A stretch of 64,000 bases of DNA from NCBI GenBank assembly GCA_005656395.1, contig SRSI01000028.1:372001-436000 (forward strand), written 5' to 3'. The notes under the pieces were generated by a model. The model had not been told where the DNA came from. It did no database searches and saw only the letters and a program-made list of their open reading frames with translations. Every line of letters starts with the position of its first letter. The stretch's first letter is position 1. Both the position numbers and the translations under genes were made by a program. Origin of the DNA: Strongyloides papillosus. Its lineage: Eukaryota; Nematoda; Chromadorea; Rhabditida; Strongyloididae. Of the stretch, positions 1 to 11,095 are shown piece after piece.

Positions 1-511
1 AAAGAGTAATTTAAAGACTAATTTTTAAAAATATCGGATTTAGTCAATCTCAGTTTTAAAAACTTCTATAGTTTGATCAATAAAAGGGATAAATTAAATA
101 ATAATCTAAAACCTCAAAGCTTAATATGGATGCTTTTATAAAATTAACTTTCCTTATGGAACAAAATATATCAGAAATCCTATATATTTTATGCTGATTA
201 AAAGCAATTTATTATACTAGATAAAAGTTTAACAAACTAAAACAATGAATATATTTTGTTCCATAGTATTTATATTTATTTTTTATTTTTACTATAAATA
301 AAAAAATGTTAAAATAATTGTAAAAAATAAATTTTTTACATCTAACATTTTTGCATCGATGATTTATTATTTTTTTTATTATACAAATTTTTATAAATTT
401 AATAATAACATATTTAAGGCATTTAGCGTAAAATTATTACAAATATTATCCTATATATTTACATGTTAATTCAGTTATGGTATAACCTAATATAATGAAA
501 AAAGACTTAAG
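1..511. other. AT-rich left flank, no gene seen
   Basis: This is 3' flanking DNA of the minus-strand gene that ends at 512. It is dominated by A/T runs and I see no reading frame of coding character on either strand. Confidence 0.5.
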
Positions 512-3500
512 TTACCTGATGTTTGCTTCATTTGCTGGGGAAAAGTCTTTGACAGTTATTCCATCTTTACTATTTGCCATTATTTTATTGCTACTCTCTA
601 CTAAACTATTCTCTTCATCACTTAACAGTTTTGCTTTTACATTATCACCTTTATCTAACAAAATGCTTGCTTCTTTCCTTAATGATACATCGTATTCACA
701 AGAATTGCTATTTTCTAATAGTTGTTTTGTTTCTTCTTCTTTATCATTGTATAAAAATCTTAATCCTTTATCATCGCATGATCCTAAGAAAATATTTTTT
801 ATTACGTAAATAAAATATTAATTTTTTAATGTATTTTTTTATAGAAATAGAATAATGACTAATTCATTCAAATTTGTTCGAAATTTTTCCTATTCTATTA
901 AATATTTCTATATCACATTTATTTTAATTCAACCTGTATATACATCAAAAATCCGAATCCCAAAACAAACTACAGAATGTTATGACGATACAAATAGAAC
1001 TCCTTTACATAGTAAAAGATGCGCGATAAATGAAGTAAGTTAAAAAACTATTCTAAATATTAAATTAATAAAATAATTTTTTAGGTATGTTATCATCAAT
1101 ATATTGCATTTAAAGGTGAAAAATCGAGATTAATTGAATTAGTAGATCGCTTTTGTACACCAGCATTTCATTGTAACAGTCGTGGATTCGATTCTAAATG
1201 TTTAAATGACAAACAATTAGATCCTGTTATACAAAAAACTTTTTATAAAGAGATGAATATTCGTTATCAAATTACAAAAAATGACATTGTATATTCAGAA
1301 TTTTGTTGCTGCAATACAACAAGATGTAATGGAATTGATGTTTTGAAGGCAAGATTAAAGTATAATACGACTTATACCTCACAATCTTATAATACAACAT
1401 TTAATTTTCAATATACTTTTCAAATATTAATTTTGTTCTTTTTTACTTATTTTATAATGTAACTAGCGCAATGTTATTACTTCCCTTCTTTTTTTAATCA
1501 TAAAATAATTTTTTATAATTTGATATTTTTTTTAAAAAAAAAGACGTTACCATGCAAACTGCAAAAATTTTGCTTTTTAAGCTCTTCAATTAATGACCAC
1601 AATTCTAATGATAGCTAAAAGAAAGAAAAATTAAATGTGTAAAGAGGAATAAAAAATTTACTTCTTTTAATTTATTTTTCAATTCAAAATTTTCCTTTTC
1701 AATTCTTTCTAATTTCTGTTTATTCGTTTCTGTAATTATGTCATTTCCTTTCAAAGAATTTTTAAATTGTTCTGATTTTTTAGTAACAACTGATTTCAAC
1801 ATTCCTTTTCGATATACTTTTGTATCCTGATCATCACTATGCCTTGCCAACTCAACAATTTTTGGGACAAACACAAAAAACAATGTCAAAGTTGTGCAAA
1901 ATATTATAAAAAAGCTTGATAAAGCGTATGCTTCATCAACTTTTTCTTTTAACAACACAGCTAATGACACTCCTAATACACTCATTACAACTATGTTATA
2001 TACTGACATTCCAATATATTTACTGTCATTTAATGCCGGAACATTGACATGCCTTGTTTCCCATGCTAGAAAACAACCAAGAATCATAAGAAGACCCTTT
2101 ATACCATATAATGATAATTGGAATATAAGACTATTGTTGCTTTGACAAACTTCCAATTCTGGTACAATTGCTAAGTTATTTTGTAAAATCTTTGGTTGAT
2201 CTATTATTTTAAATGAAAAAGGCGATAAGTATGCCCATATTCCGAGGATAATTATATCAACAGCTAAAATACATGCTACGATTAAAAATAATTTATAATC
2301 TTTAATTGCTTTCTTATTCCACTGTATATTAGTAAATATAGAGTGCACCCTCCAGGTTTTTGAAAACATAGATCCAAAAGCTAATGTAAAACCAATACAT
2401 AAAACCCACACTTTTGCATGGCAAAAAGGAACTAAATTATCAGAGCTTACCATTCTTGTATCAACACCAAGAAGGATAACGGAAATATAAGCTAGGATAG
2501 AACCAAAAATTATCAAATTATTCATATTTGGACTTGACATTTTAATAAACCTTAAGTATAACAACAAATAAAAAAGAAATAAATAATAAACATACCGATG
2601 ATTACGATAACGTATATTAATAGCCAGAAAGATAAGTGCTATACAAATTCCCACAATAGATATTATATTCATAATCCATATTAATATTTTACTCACGTAT
2701 TGCCTTTCTTTTACGACAATTGTGGCATCTTGTGGTGGTGTCCATTTATATTTTTTTGTAATATTAAGAATAATTAATTTATCATCAATACCATTATAAT
2801 AACCAAACATATGGTAAGATTTATTTAAAAATTGGTAAATATTAATAATTCCCAGCCGTTCATGGTTTTCAAAACCTACTTTTCCAGTTAATCCTTCAAA
2901 CCGACTTTTATGAAGTTGTGATAAAAATGTATCTCTATCAAATTCAATTGATGCATCTTCTTCATTTTCCAATGTTTTATTTAATGCAATAACTAAAGTC
3001 CAAATGCCATCATAAGCATATTTGGAAAAAATATTATCTTTACATGCATTTTTACATACTTTTTGTAATTCTCTTTCAGTTTGTTTTACAGTTAACCCAC
3101 TAACTAATTTAGTTTTCTTATCATATCTATCCATGGCAAATTGAATTGTAAAATGTCCATCCAATACTTTAAGAACGTGTTCTTTGGTACAATTTGAATC
3201 TTCAAAACTAACATCCCACCAGGTGTCGTTATGGTATCCTGTTAATATCCAGACATAATTTCTTCCGTACATTTCCTTTGCATACGCTTCACAAAGTATT
3301 TTTATTGCTAGGTGGCGATCAAAATCTCCTATAATAATTCTTGCATCTCTACTTTTTAATTCATCCAACTCTGAAGAAACTTTTTCTAACTCATCTAAAT
3401 TTAAGCCAGCTGTATATACAACCCGAATTCCGTAGTTATTTTCTAGTTTGGTTGTTAGTGATTCATGTGCCTAAAAAATACAAAAATTTTATAAGTAAAC

Positions 3501-4198
3501 ATTATATTTAATTAATTTAAATATAAAAGAGTTATCTTCGAAATATATCTTACTAATGAAAATCTAGCATCATCAGCTTGTTTGATTGTTCCTACTCTCC
3601 TCCAATTATGGTGTAAAATCATTTGGCATTTTGTTGCAATAACATTTCTATCACCAGGAACCATTCTAAAGAAGGTTGGATATAACTCATTGGCATCAGC
3701 AGTTGCGAATTTAGAATGAGTTTCTGCATAGGATAAATGTAATAAATCCCAGTGTCCCGAAGTCATAGCAACAGGTTCATTAACATTGGTACAAACATCA
3801 CCAAAAACAGCAACTGGTTTTGTGTTCCTACTCATAAGATCAAATAATGCTTTCATTCCTAGAGAAGTTTTACACTATAAAAAAATATGATTTTCCATAA
3901 TTAATTTAATATTATATATATATCTTACCTCTGTATCTTTGAATATTAAATTAAGACAATAATCAGGAATGATATTTGGAGTGTTATGCGAGTGGCGTAA
4001 TGCTAATTCAATTGCTGGTTCTATTTGCTTTCTATAGTCATGTGGAAGAAAAACACCCAAAGAGAGTGATTCTCTATGATTACTGTCATTACTATATTTA
4101 CATTTCTTATAATTGCTAAAGAAACTAAATGAATATGTATATTTTGAAATGATAATGCTAACAAAAAATAGAATAAATAATTTTTCTTTGAGAAACAT
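512..4198 (-). CDS. gbb-2: GABA-B receptor subunit 2 (class C GPCR), six exons
   Basis: Metabotropic GABA receptor subunit that pairs with GBB-1 at the plasma membrane and couples to Gi/o. Proposed exons (minus): 4198-3929, 3874-3554, 3470-2596, 2550-1662, 1614-1551, 783-512, about 896 aa. The start is the ATG at 4198, which gives a clean signal peptide (MFLKEKLFILFFVSIII); the longer frame upstream begins at TTG. An N-terminal Venus-flytrap ligand domain (about 40-450) is followed by seven membrane segments (about 460-720). The stretch KMSSPNMNNLIIFG before TM2 and the run CFLAWETRHVNVPALNDSKY fit subunit 2 better than subunit 1. A cytoplasmic coiled coil (about 765-805, KQKLERIEKENFELKNKL) is the known heterodimer contact. 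Intron 2551-2595 is 45 nt, in frame and stop-free. The last exon is joined by inference: donor after 1551 and acceptor before 783 match in phase, giving an acidic, Ser/Asn-rich tail ending at TAA 512-514. Without that splice the protein would stop at 1513. Confidence 0.9.
855..1462 (+). CDS. Ly6/LU three-finger GPI-anchored surface protein
   Basis: Small secreted or cell-surface protein. Exons 855-1034 and 1085-1462 (intron 1035-1084, GTAAGT...TTTTTAG) give about 185 aa. The N-terminus carries a hydrophobic signal segment (about 15-30, ending near VYTSK). The middle is Cys-rich (YDD..RC, VCYHQY, FCTPAFHC, KCLND) and closes with FCCCNTTRCNG, the CC-x(n)-CN signature that ends Ly6/uPAR/activin-receptor-type three-finger domains. 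The C-terminus is a hydrophobic tail (FQILILFFFTYFIM) after a hydrophilic Asn/Thr stretch with several N-glycosylation sequons, as expected for GPI addition. It lies on the opposite strand between two proposed exons of gbb-2. Family assignment rests on the cysteine motif and topology; I cannot name the orthologue. Other nematode members include ODR-2/HOT-type proteins. Confidence 0.8.
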
Positions 4199-4819
4199 TT
4201 TTTTTAAGTAGGCGTTCAATTTTAAAATATTTGATAAGTTGATTTGCCAAATAATCGCAGTTTTTTTCAGTTATATAAAAAAAGTATATGTATATTAAAA
4301 AAATCAAATAGATTAAAATTATTGTGTAACTAATTTTGACGATGAGAAATAAAAGTTGTTTATCAGTTAATTAATCGACAACACTCTTAAATTTGAGAAG
4401 CTTAGTTAATGTGTTAGTATAAGATTGTCAATGTTTTTTTGTAGAAAAAAAATTGAATCTGTTATGTTATTTTTCTATAAATTTTCATTCGTAACCACAT
4501 GAATCTTCAAAATATAAACATTAATGTATATATATGTTTTGTGTGTATATTTTTGTATATCAAATATTAATTTTTTTGTCCATAGTTCTTTTTTTCTTCA
4601 TCTAGACAACCTTTGTCTTATTAATTGAATCTATATTCTTCTATAAAAATATACATAATTCTTGAGACAGTTAAAAGTTAATATAATCGAGAATTTTTTA
4701 GTAAAATCGTCACAAACATAATTTAGAAATAATAGAGCATTGTTAATAAAAAAAAAAGTCAATAGATGTGCTAACAATTTTTTAAATAAAGTCTGTATGC
4801 CATTTGAAGAAACCAGAAC

Positions 4820-4846
<27 letters not shown>
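4820..4846. repeat. (AT)n microsatellite
   Basis: An uninterrupted alternating A/T run of about 27 bases, visible directly. Confidence 0.9.
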
Positions 4847-4853
<7 letters not shown>

Positions 4854-7260
4854 TAAAAAGATAAAATAGAAACAGTGAATCAAAATGAGTTAAAAAGATG
4901 TATCGAAAAATTTTAAGTGTCAGTATGTTAGTGTACTATATTTTGTACTACTGACAAACGTGAGTGTATACATATAATAAGTTACGTCAAAGAAGGGTAG
5001 ATAAAGGGAAAGGAATAAACAAAAAATATAAAACATGGTCTTCTAAATAGACCAATATTCAAGTTAATATTAGCTCTTAATCTTTTTACAAATTTATGCT
5101 TAGAAAATTGTATTTATAAACACTTATATTTTTTATGAATATTATAAAAAAATAAAATAAAAGAATGATTATAGTTTAATAATAAAAATAAGATTTATTA
5201 TATATATTAAAATTGGTTTTTTTATTATTATTATACCTGAAATATTTAAACAGAAATAATAAATTACTTTCAAATTATAGATCTTTGAGATATTTATTAT
5301 GTATTGTAAAGATATAATATTTTTTAGAAAAATAAAATATTTAATGTATTTTTAACAAAATTTTAGGCAATTATCTTTATGAAATACTATATAACATTAT
5401 AGATATGCTATTTTAAAAACAATGCCAATTTAAATAGTGATAAGAAATGTAGGAAAATTTATGGAAACAAAATTGTATAACGTTTAAATGATAATGTTTT
5501 TTTCCAATAAACTATATGGAATCTCGACTATTTTTATTAATTTCTAAAAGAAAAGCTACTTAAAATACCACAAGACATTTAAAATTATAATTTTTTTTTA
5601 TCTTTAAGTATAAATTTTTGGAAAGGAAATATAAAATTTATAAGTTGTAAAAAGAATAATGTTTAGTTTAATCAAATAACAAATTTTGATACAAATACAA
5701 AATTTTGTTGCAATTCTAATATTTCATGGAGATAAGATAATATAAACAAAAATGCAATAAGAGACATTTAAATGGCAATAAAAGAGATGGATTATTTTCT
5801 GTTTCTGAAACTTTTTTTCTAGTCTTAACCTCCTATTCATATTGAAGATGCTACAGATATGTTGCCCTGGAGAATTGTTAGTTATAAGGAGACAAAAATA
5901 AGTTCAAATACAGGAAACTGTCACTATTGAATGACAATATTTCAATATTATAAGATTATATAAAGTAAATTTTTTACATATTTCAAGAAGATTAGGTGAA
6001 GAATGAGATATAAAGAAAAGGATTAGTCTGAAGAATGATGTCATATTTTAAAGAATTTATCATATGCCAAGGATAAAAGATAAATAGATGTATACTTAAT
6101 AGAAAAAAGTTTGTGATAAATGTTTCACTAAATGAAGATTTATAAATTTTTTTAAGAGTTTAATGTAATCATTTATCAATCCTTTTTTCTTCAATTTTCT
6201 GTTTAATTTGAATTAAAATGGAAAAAACTTTCTTTATTAATTTGTTATAACACATGTAAAACAAATAATTTTACTACAAGGAAAAGTTTCCTATTATTTA
6301 TAAATAGAAAGAGGTTGTTTTTCTTAATTGAACAATAATAAAATAATTGATCTTATTAGTACAAATCACCACTTCAAGGAGCTCCAAAAATTTAACAAAA
6401 CAGTTTTGTTATACCAATCATCCAAATTATTGATCTACTAATAAGTATTTAAAGTCCAACTGGTCTAAGGTGTATTTAAATGACACTTCTCTCAAGGATT
6501 TAAAATCAATAACTTTCTTTATCACAAAATTTATATATTATTAATACTAAAACGTATTTTTTCTTTCAATATTTGCATTTTAATCATAATAATTAGTAAT
6601 ATCTTTATTTACATACTTCTTTATTTATTATATACTTTATAAAAAGAATAATATATTGAAATTACAATGGTATTATATAAGAAAAAATAACTATTTAATC
6701 TTTAACAAGTTTGTTTATAAAAGTTAATTAAATAGAAAAATTCTCAACTCTTTTTACATAGTGTTAAAAAAAAGTTTTTTTATTGAAATTTCTAACTTTA
6801 AATTATGTTATAAAACACTCCATGAAATCTTTAATTATCACTTAAATGAATAAAATATTAAGAAAATTTTATTATACTATAATTTGTTTATTATCTAATA
6901 TAAATGATATTTTTATATAAAATTATCTTTAGTCCTTCAATAATTCTAATACCACACTCTTAATGGAGATGCTTAAAATTTCCTTTTAAATTAAATTAGT
7001 ATCTCTTATTTGTTAAAAGTAATAATTTTTCAAATTTGCAAAAAAGACATAAGTTTTACTATTCAATTTATCAATTATTCATTATTGTATTTTAAAAATT
7101 ATAATTTATTCAAATGTTAATATTTTTAAGAATTTTTTTTCACAAATTGATTAAATTATAAATGAATTAGGTGTGACAAAAGATCATATTTAAATTTTTG
7201 TTTTCTTATGTTAACAATATAATTTGAAAATAAGTAATCAACATTATATTATCCTCAATC

Positions 7261-7283
7261 CCCTTACCTCCCCCCCCCTCCCT
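7261..7283. repeat. C-rich pyrimidine tract
   Basis: A strand-asymmetric pyrimidine tract containing nine consecutive C bases, about 380 bases upstream of the fust-1 start. It stands out in DNA that is otherwise almost all A/T; possible promoter or non-B DNA element. Confidence 0.5.
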
Positions 7284-7662
7284 AACAATGTCTCTTCTTT
7301 TATTTTCCATTTTACTAAACATTGTGTACCATTATAATAAAACCTCTCTCTTTCCAATTTACTGTTCATATCTTTTTACTTATGAGTATAGTCAACGTCT
7401 ATATGATACAACAACAGTATATAGCATCTTGGCACAGACAGTCCAAGGCGACCTTTACTTTATTTATACATATATATGCCAGTTTTTAATGTAAATATAA
7501 TACATTATATATATATATTGTCCTACAACGATATTACATAGAAGAGCCAATGCGTATATATACCCTATTTAACCCATCGATTCTAAATATCTACAATAAG
7601 TAACATTTATTTTTAGTTATAAATATAAAATTATTATTTAATTTTTTTCTACTACAACTAAA

Positions 7663-10050
7663 ATGTTTGCTAACAATACATCATGTAAGTTTAAAAGTAT
7701 TAAAAAAATATTTAGTATTTTTTTAATTTAAAGCTCTCTCACAAGGTCAACATGATATTCAAAACAATGGTGAAAATCCATTGATGAATAAAGAATCATG
7801 GGGTGAATATCTTCAATGTTCTGGAGATCAATCAAAATACACAAATTCTTATGAGGGAACATCAAACATATTTCAGGAGGGAGAGAAATACCAAAATGAG
7901 GATACGACTTATAATGCAGGGTAAGTTAGATGTATAATTTTTCTGTTAAAGCAAAGAATACAATTCTTTCTTTTTTTCTTCTATTCTTTTACAATCAATG
8001 AAAATGTATATTGATCTCAGTATTGAATATTACAATTAATTTATAAAAATCTTTTTGTAATTATAAAAAGATTAGGACTTTGGTAAATAGTAAAAGAAGA
8101 TTGAATTATTAATTTTTTTAAATTATTTAATTATCAAAAGGGAGAGATTATAGTATTTCCGGAATTATGATGTTTATTATTATAAACAGTTTTAGTTTAT
8201 GAAGAATTTTTAAACTTGAAATATTTTGGTCAATTATCAAATTTATTTATTTTATAATATAAACAGAGGCGTACAGTTCTATTATTGGTATATTATACGG
8301 CAATGTAATCTTGTCAATAAGAGAGAGAGAGCTATTGAATTAATTCAATGCTTTAAACATTGTCATATTTTATAATGTCAATTTAATGAAATATTAAATT
8401 CAATTTAGAGTTATAAAGGATTCTTATAATATCATTAATTTTGTATCACCACTATCGGACAAAATTATATTTACAAATACTTGGATAATATTTAAAATCA
8501 AATATAAAAAATATAAAATTAGAAATAAGATTTAATTATTTTAATCATATTATATTACAGGTTGGGTTACACCAATGATGGTGGTAGTGGTGGTTATAAT
8601 GATAATGTCATTGGAGAAAGAGGTATTTTATATTAAAAAAAGTTTTGTTTAAAAAAATGATAAAGTATATATGGCCTCTGTACTATATATATTATATCAA
8701 TTATTGTATATTTTTTATTAATTATTGGTGTTGTAAATGTGTAAGCGTTTTAGTTTATCATTAAAGAGTGTAAAAGTTATGCTAAAATTCGAGTTATAAT
8801 TATATTAAAATGATAAAGCAACATATTAATAACACGGCTTAATTTTGATTAAAATTATATTTTCCATGAGAAAATTTTTGTCATATTATAAATTATCTTT
8901 ATTTTTAGACTCAAATTCTGCTAATCATGATGACAATGATTACAATAGATCCGATAAAAAACAATCATCTGGAGGGGATAAATATCAAGGAGGAAGTGTT
9001 TCCAAGGAAAGTGTCTTCTTCAGTGGTATACCAATTAATGTGGATGAAAATTATATTAAGGAAGTATTTGGATGTGGTGGACAGATTGCTGTTAGTGAGT
9101 ATAACGGAAGACCAAAAATTAAGCTTTACATGGATAGAGGAATATTTAAAGGAGAATGTATGATAACATATACCAATGCTATGACAGCAAAAGAAGTTAT
9201 CGACAAATTTAATGGATCCACATTTCCTGGTACAGAGAGTGTTTTAACTGCAAATTATGCTGTTTTTAAAGATAGAAGTCAAGGTGATTCTAGAGGAGGA
9301 AGAGGTGGTAGAGGAATGCGTGGCGGATTTAGAGGAGGAAACCGTGGTGGTAGAGGTGGACCAGATCGTGGTAATTTTAATAGAAATGGATATGGTCAAA
9401 GATCTGCACCATATGGTAATCCAAGGGATAATCCAAGAGGACGTGGCCGTGGAAGCTTTGTTGATCGTGGAAATTCCCAAGGAAACATAAATCAAGGACC
9501 AATGTACGGACAGTACTCTGGAAGTGATAATTACCAAGGTGGTCATGGAAACTATCCTGCACCATTTAGAGGAAGAAGAGATGGAAATAGAGGAGGAGGT
9601 TTTTCAGGTGAACGCAGAGGTGGATTTTCTACAGATAGAAATAACTTCAGAGGGGGCCGTGGAGGCGGTACCGGTAGTTATAGTTCAGGGAGAGATTCTT
9701 ACGGCCAAAGCGGTGGTTATCAAGGATACCCTGACCAGGGTAATAAAAATGGATTTAACAGTCGTGGAGGAAGTAATAGAGGTGGACGTGGAAACTTTCG
9801 CGGTAATTCATCACAAAGCCAAAGCAATAGAAATCCTGGAAATTCAGAAATTCGTCCAAATGATTGGGTTTGCCCATGCGGTAATAATAATTTTGCATTC
9901 CGTACAGAGTGTAATAAATGTAAAGCTCCAAAACGTAATTGTTACCCAGCTCCTACTAATCCTTCAAATACTTATCAAACTGATACTAATAAAGGATATA
10001 ATAATAATGGACCAAGAGCAAACGACAACAAAGATTCTCAATTTTTTTAA
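7663..10050 (+). CDS. fust-1: FUS/TLS-like RNA-binding protein (FET family)
   Basis: Nuclear RNA-binding protein of the FUS/EWS/TAF15 class, acting in splicing and transcription. Exons 7663-7684, 7734-7920, 8561-8622 and 8909-10050 join in frame to about 470 aa; introns are 49, 640 and 286 nt. The N-terminus (1-120) is polar and Gly/Ser/Asn/Tyr/Gln-rich, shorter than the prion-like domain of human FUS. An RRM spans about 125-210 (VFFSGIPINVDENYIKEVF; GRPKIKLYMDRGIFKGECMI). About 215-405 is an RGG/GYGG-rich region. A RanBP2-type zinc finger lies at about 407-431 (NDWVCPCGNNNFAFRTECNKC) followed by KAPKR, as in FUS. The first cysteine pair is spaced C-x-C rather than the usual C-x(2-4)-C. The start ATG is followed at once by a short first exon with a good GTAAGT donor. 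RRM, RGG and C-terminal zinc finger in this order make the FET assignment firm. Confidence 0.92.
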
Positions 10051-10371
10051 TGTATGAAGAATAATAATAATTAAAAAAAATTTTTTTTTTGTTTACAATA
10101 ATTTAAGCTTAAAAAATTTTCCATTATTTTCTTTAAAGATTCATAAATCAGTTTAAGAACTAATGTGGTTTTTTATGTATAAAAATTGAATAACTTTTTA
10201 AAAAAAAACTTGTATTATTAATTTAAAATTTGAAAAATAGACATTGACTTTATTTTAAAAGCATATGGTAAAAATGATAAAAGATTTGTTTAATATTAAA
10301 CTATTTGCTAAAATAAAATGAATATTTAATAAAAAAAAATGTGTATATAAAATTTATTTATTTATTTATGA
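10051..10371. other. Convergent 3' region between fust-1 and the next gene
   Basis: Two genes converge here; the stretch holds their 3' UTRs, with AATAAA-like hexamers and A-runs. No separate gene was seen. Confidence 0.6.
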
Positions 10372-11095
10372 TTAATGTTTTCTCTTCTTTAAAATTTCGT
10401 TTTCTTCTTTCAACATTATATTGTGTTTGAGAACAGATTCAAGTTGCTAAAATTTAGATATAAAAATTATAAAAACAGAAAATATTTTTAAACTTACAAG
10501 TTCTAAATTTTTAATTTTTTCATTTAAAAATTGTATATTATCCGTAACATTGACAAACTCTTCATTGTTTGGGACATCAATAGTTGTATCTTCAATTAAT
10601 ATTCTATTTCTATCATCATTTGTAGTTTTTGAATTTGTATCTCTAAAACTACCAGTTTGTGATAAAGCATCAGCATCTGTACTATTATTATCCTCACAAT
10701 CGGCTTCTAAAAAAAATTATTTTTAGATATCATAGTTATAACAAACCTAAATCAGAAGTTAAATTTTCACGTCTTCTAGTATCTAAAAGTGAATTATTTT
10801 TTAATGGTGTTTGAATAGTATTTTGAAATTCAATAATAACATTTTCACCATCATCACCACTTGTTGTACCATCAGTACTTATTATAGCCGTATTAATGTA
10901 AGATTTTCTTTTTTCTCTTAATTTCCTTTTATCACAAGATCTATGTGATGCTCTGACATGTGAATGATAATGATGTACTGGAACACGTTTATCCTTCCAT
11001 CGTCTAGGTAAATTTAGTGTTCCTTCTCCTTGAAAAACATCAACATCATTTGAAGAAGAGACTGTAGTCATTGGAATAGCTGTAAAAGCACTCAT
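10372..11095 (-). CDS. Unrecognised basic/acidic protein with C-terminal coiled coil
   Basis: Three exons (minus): 11095-10747, 10706-10498 and 10446-10372, joining in frame to about 210 aa. Introns are 40 and 51 nt with GTTTG/GTAAG donors and TTTTAG acceptors. I do not recognise the family. Residues about 25-65 are basic and His/Arg-rich (LPRRWKDKRVPVHHYHSH; DKRKLREKRKS), suggesting nuclear localisation or nucleic-acid contact. Residues about 120-165 are acidic and Ser/Thr/Asn-rich and probably disordered. The last 45 residues form a leucine-heptad coiled coil (IQFLNEKIKNLELQLE; LKEENEILKKRKH). No signal peptide or membrane segment. The basic region is not directly before the heptads, so this is not a standard bZIP. 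Confidence 0.8.

Larger units (their letters stand above)
4199..7662. other. 3.5-kb intergenic region between gbb-2 and fust-1
   Basis: Divergent upstream region for gbb-2 (leftward) and fust-1 (rightward), so both promoters should lie here. It holds an AT dinucleotide repeat (4820-4846) and a pyrimidine tract with a run of C near 7261-7283, unusual in this AT-rich DNA. A 68-codon frame at 7288-7494 has no coding character. No other structure was seen. Confidence 0.6.

Noticed and set aside
495..809. Plus-strand 104-codon frame
   Set aside because: Leu/Ser/Phe-rich mirror of a better minus-strand exon (512-783) that fits gbb-2 in phase.
1894..2145. Plus-strand frame inside gbb-2
   Set aside because: Antisense shadow of the seven-TM region.
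4199..4219. Extension of gbb-2 to 4219
   Set aside because: The codon there is TTG; the ATG at 4198 directly starts the signal peptide.
7288..7494. 68-codon frame before fust-1
   Set aside because: No coding composition; lies in the presumed promoter of fust-1.
9244..10057. Several frames overlapping fust-1 on both strands
   Set aside because: Shadows of the RGG-repeat codons.
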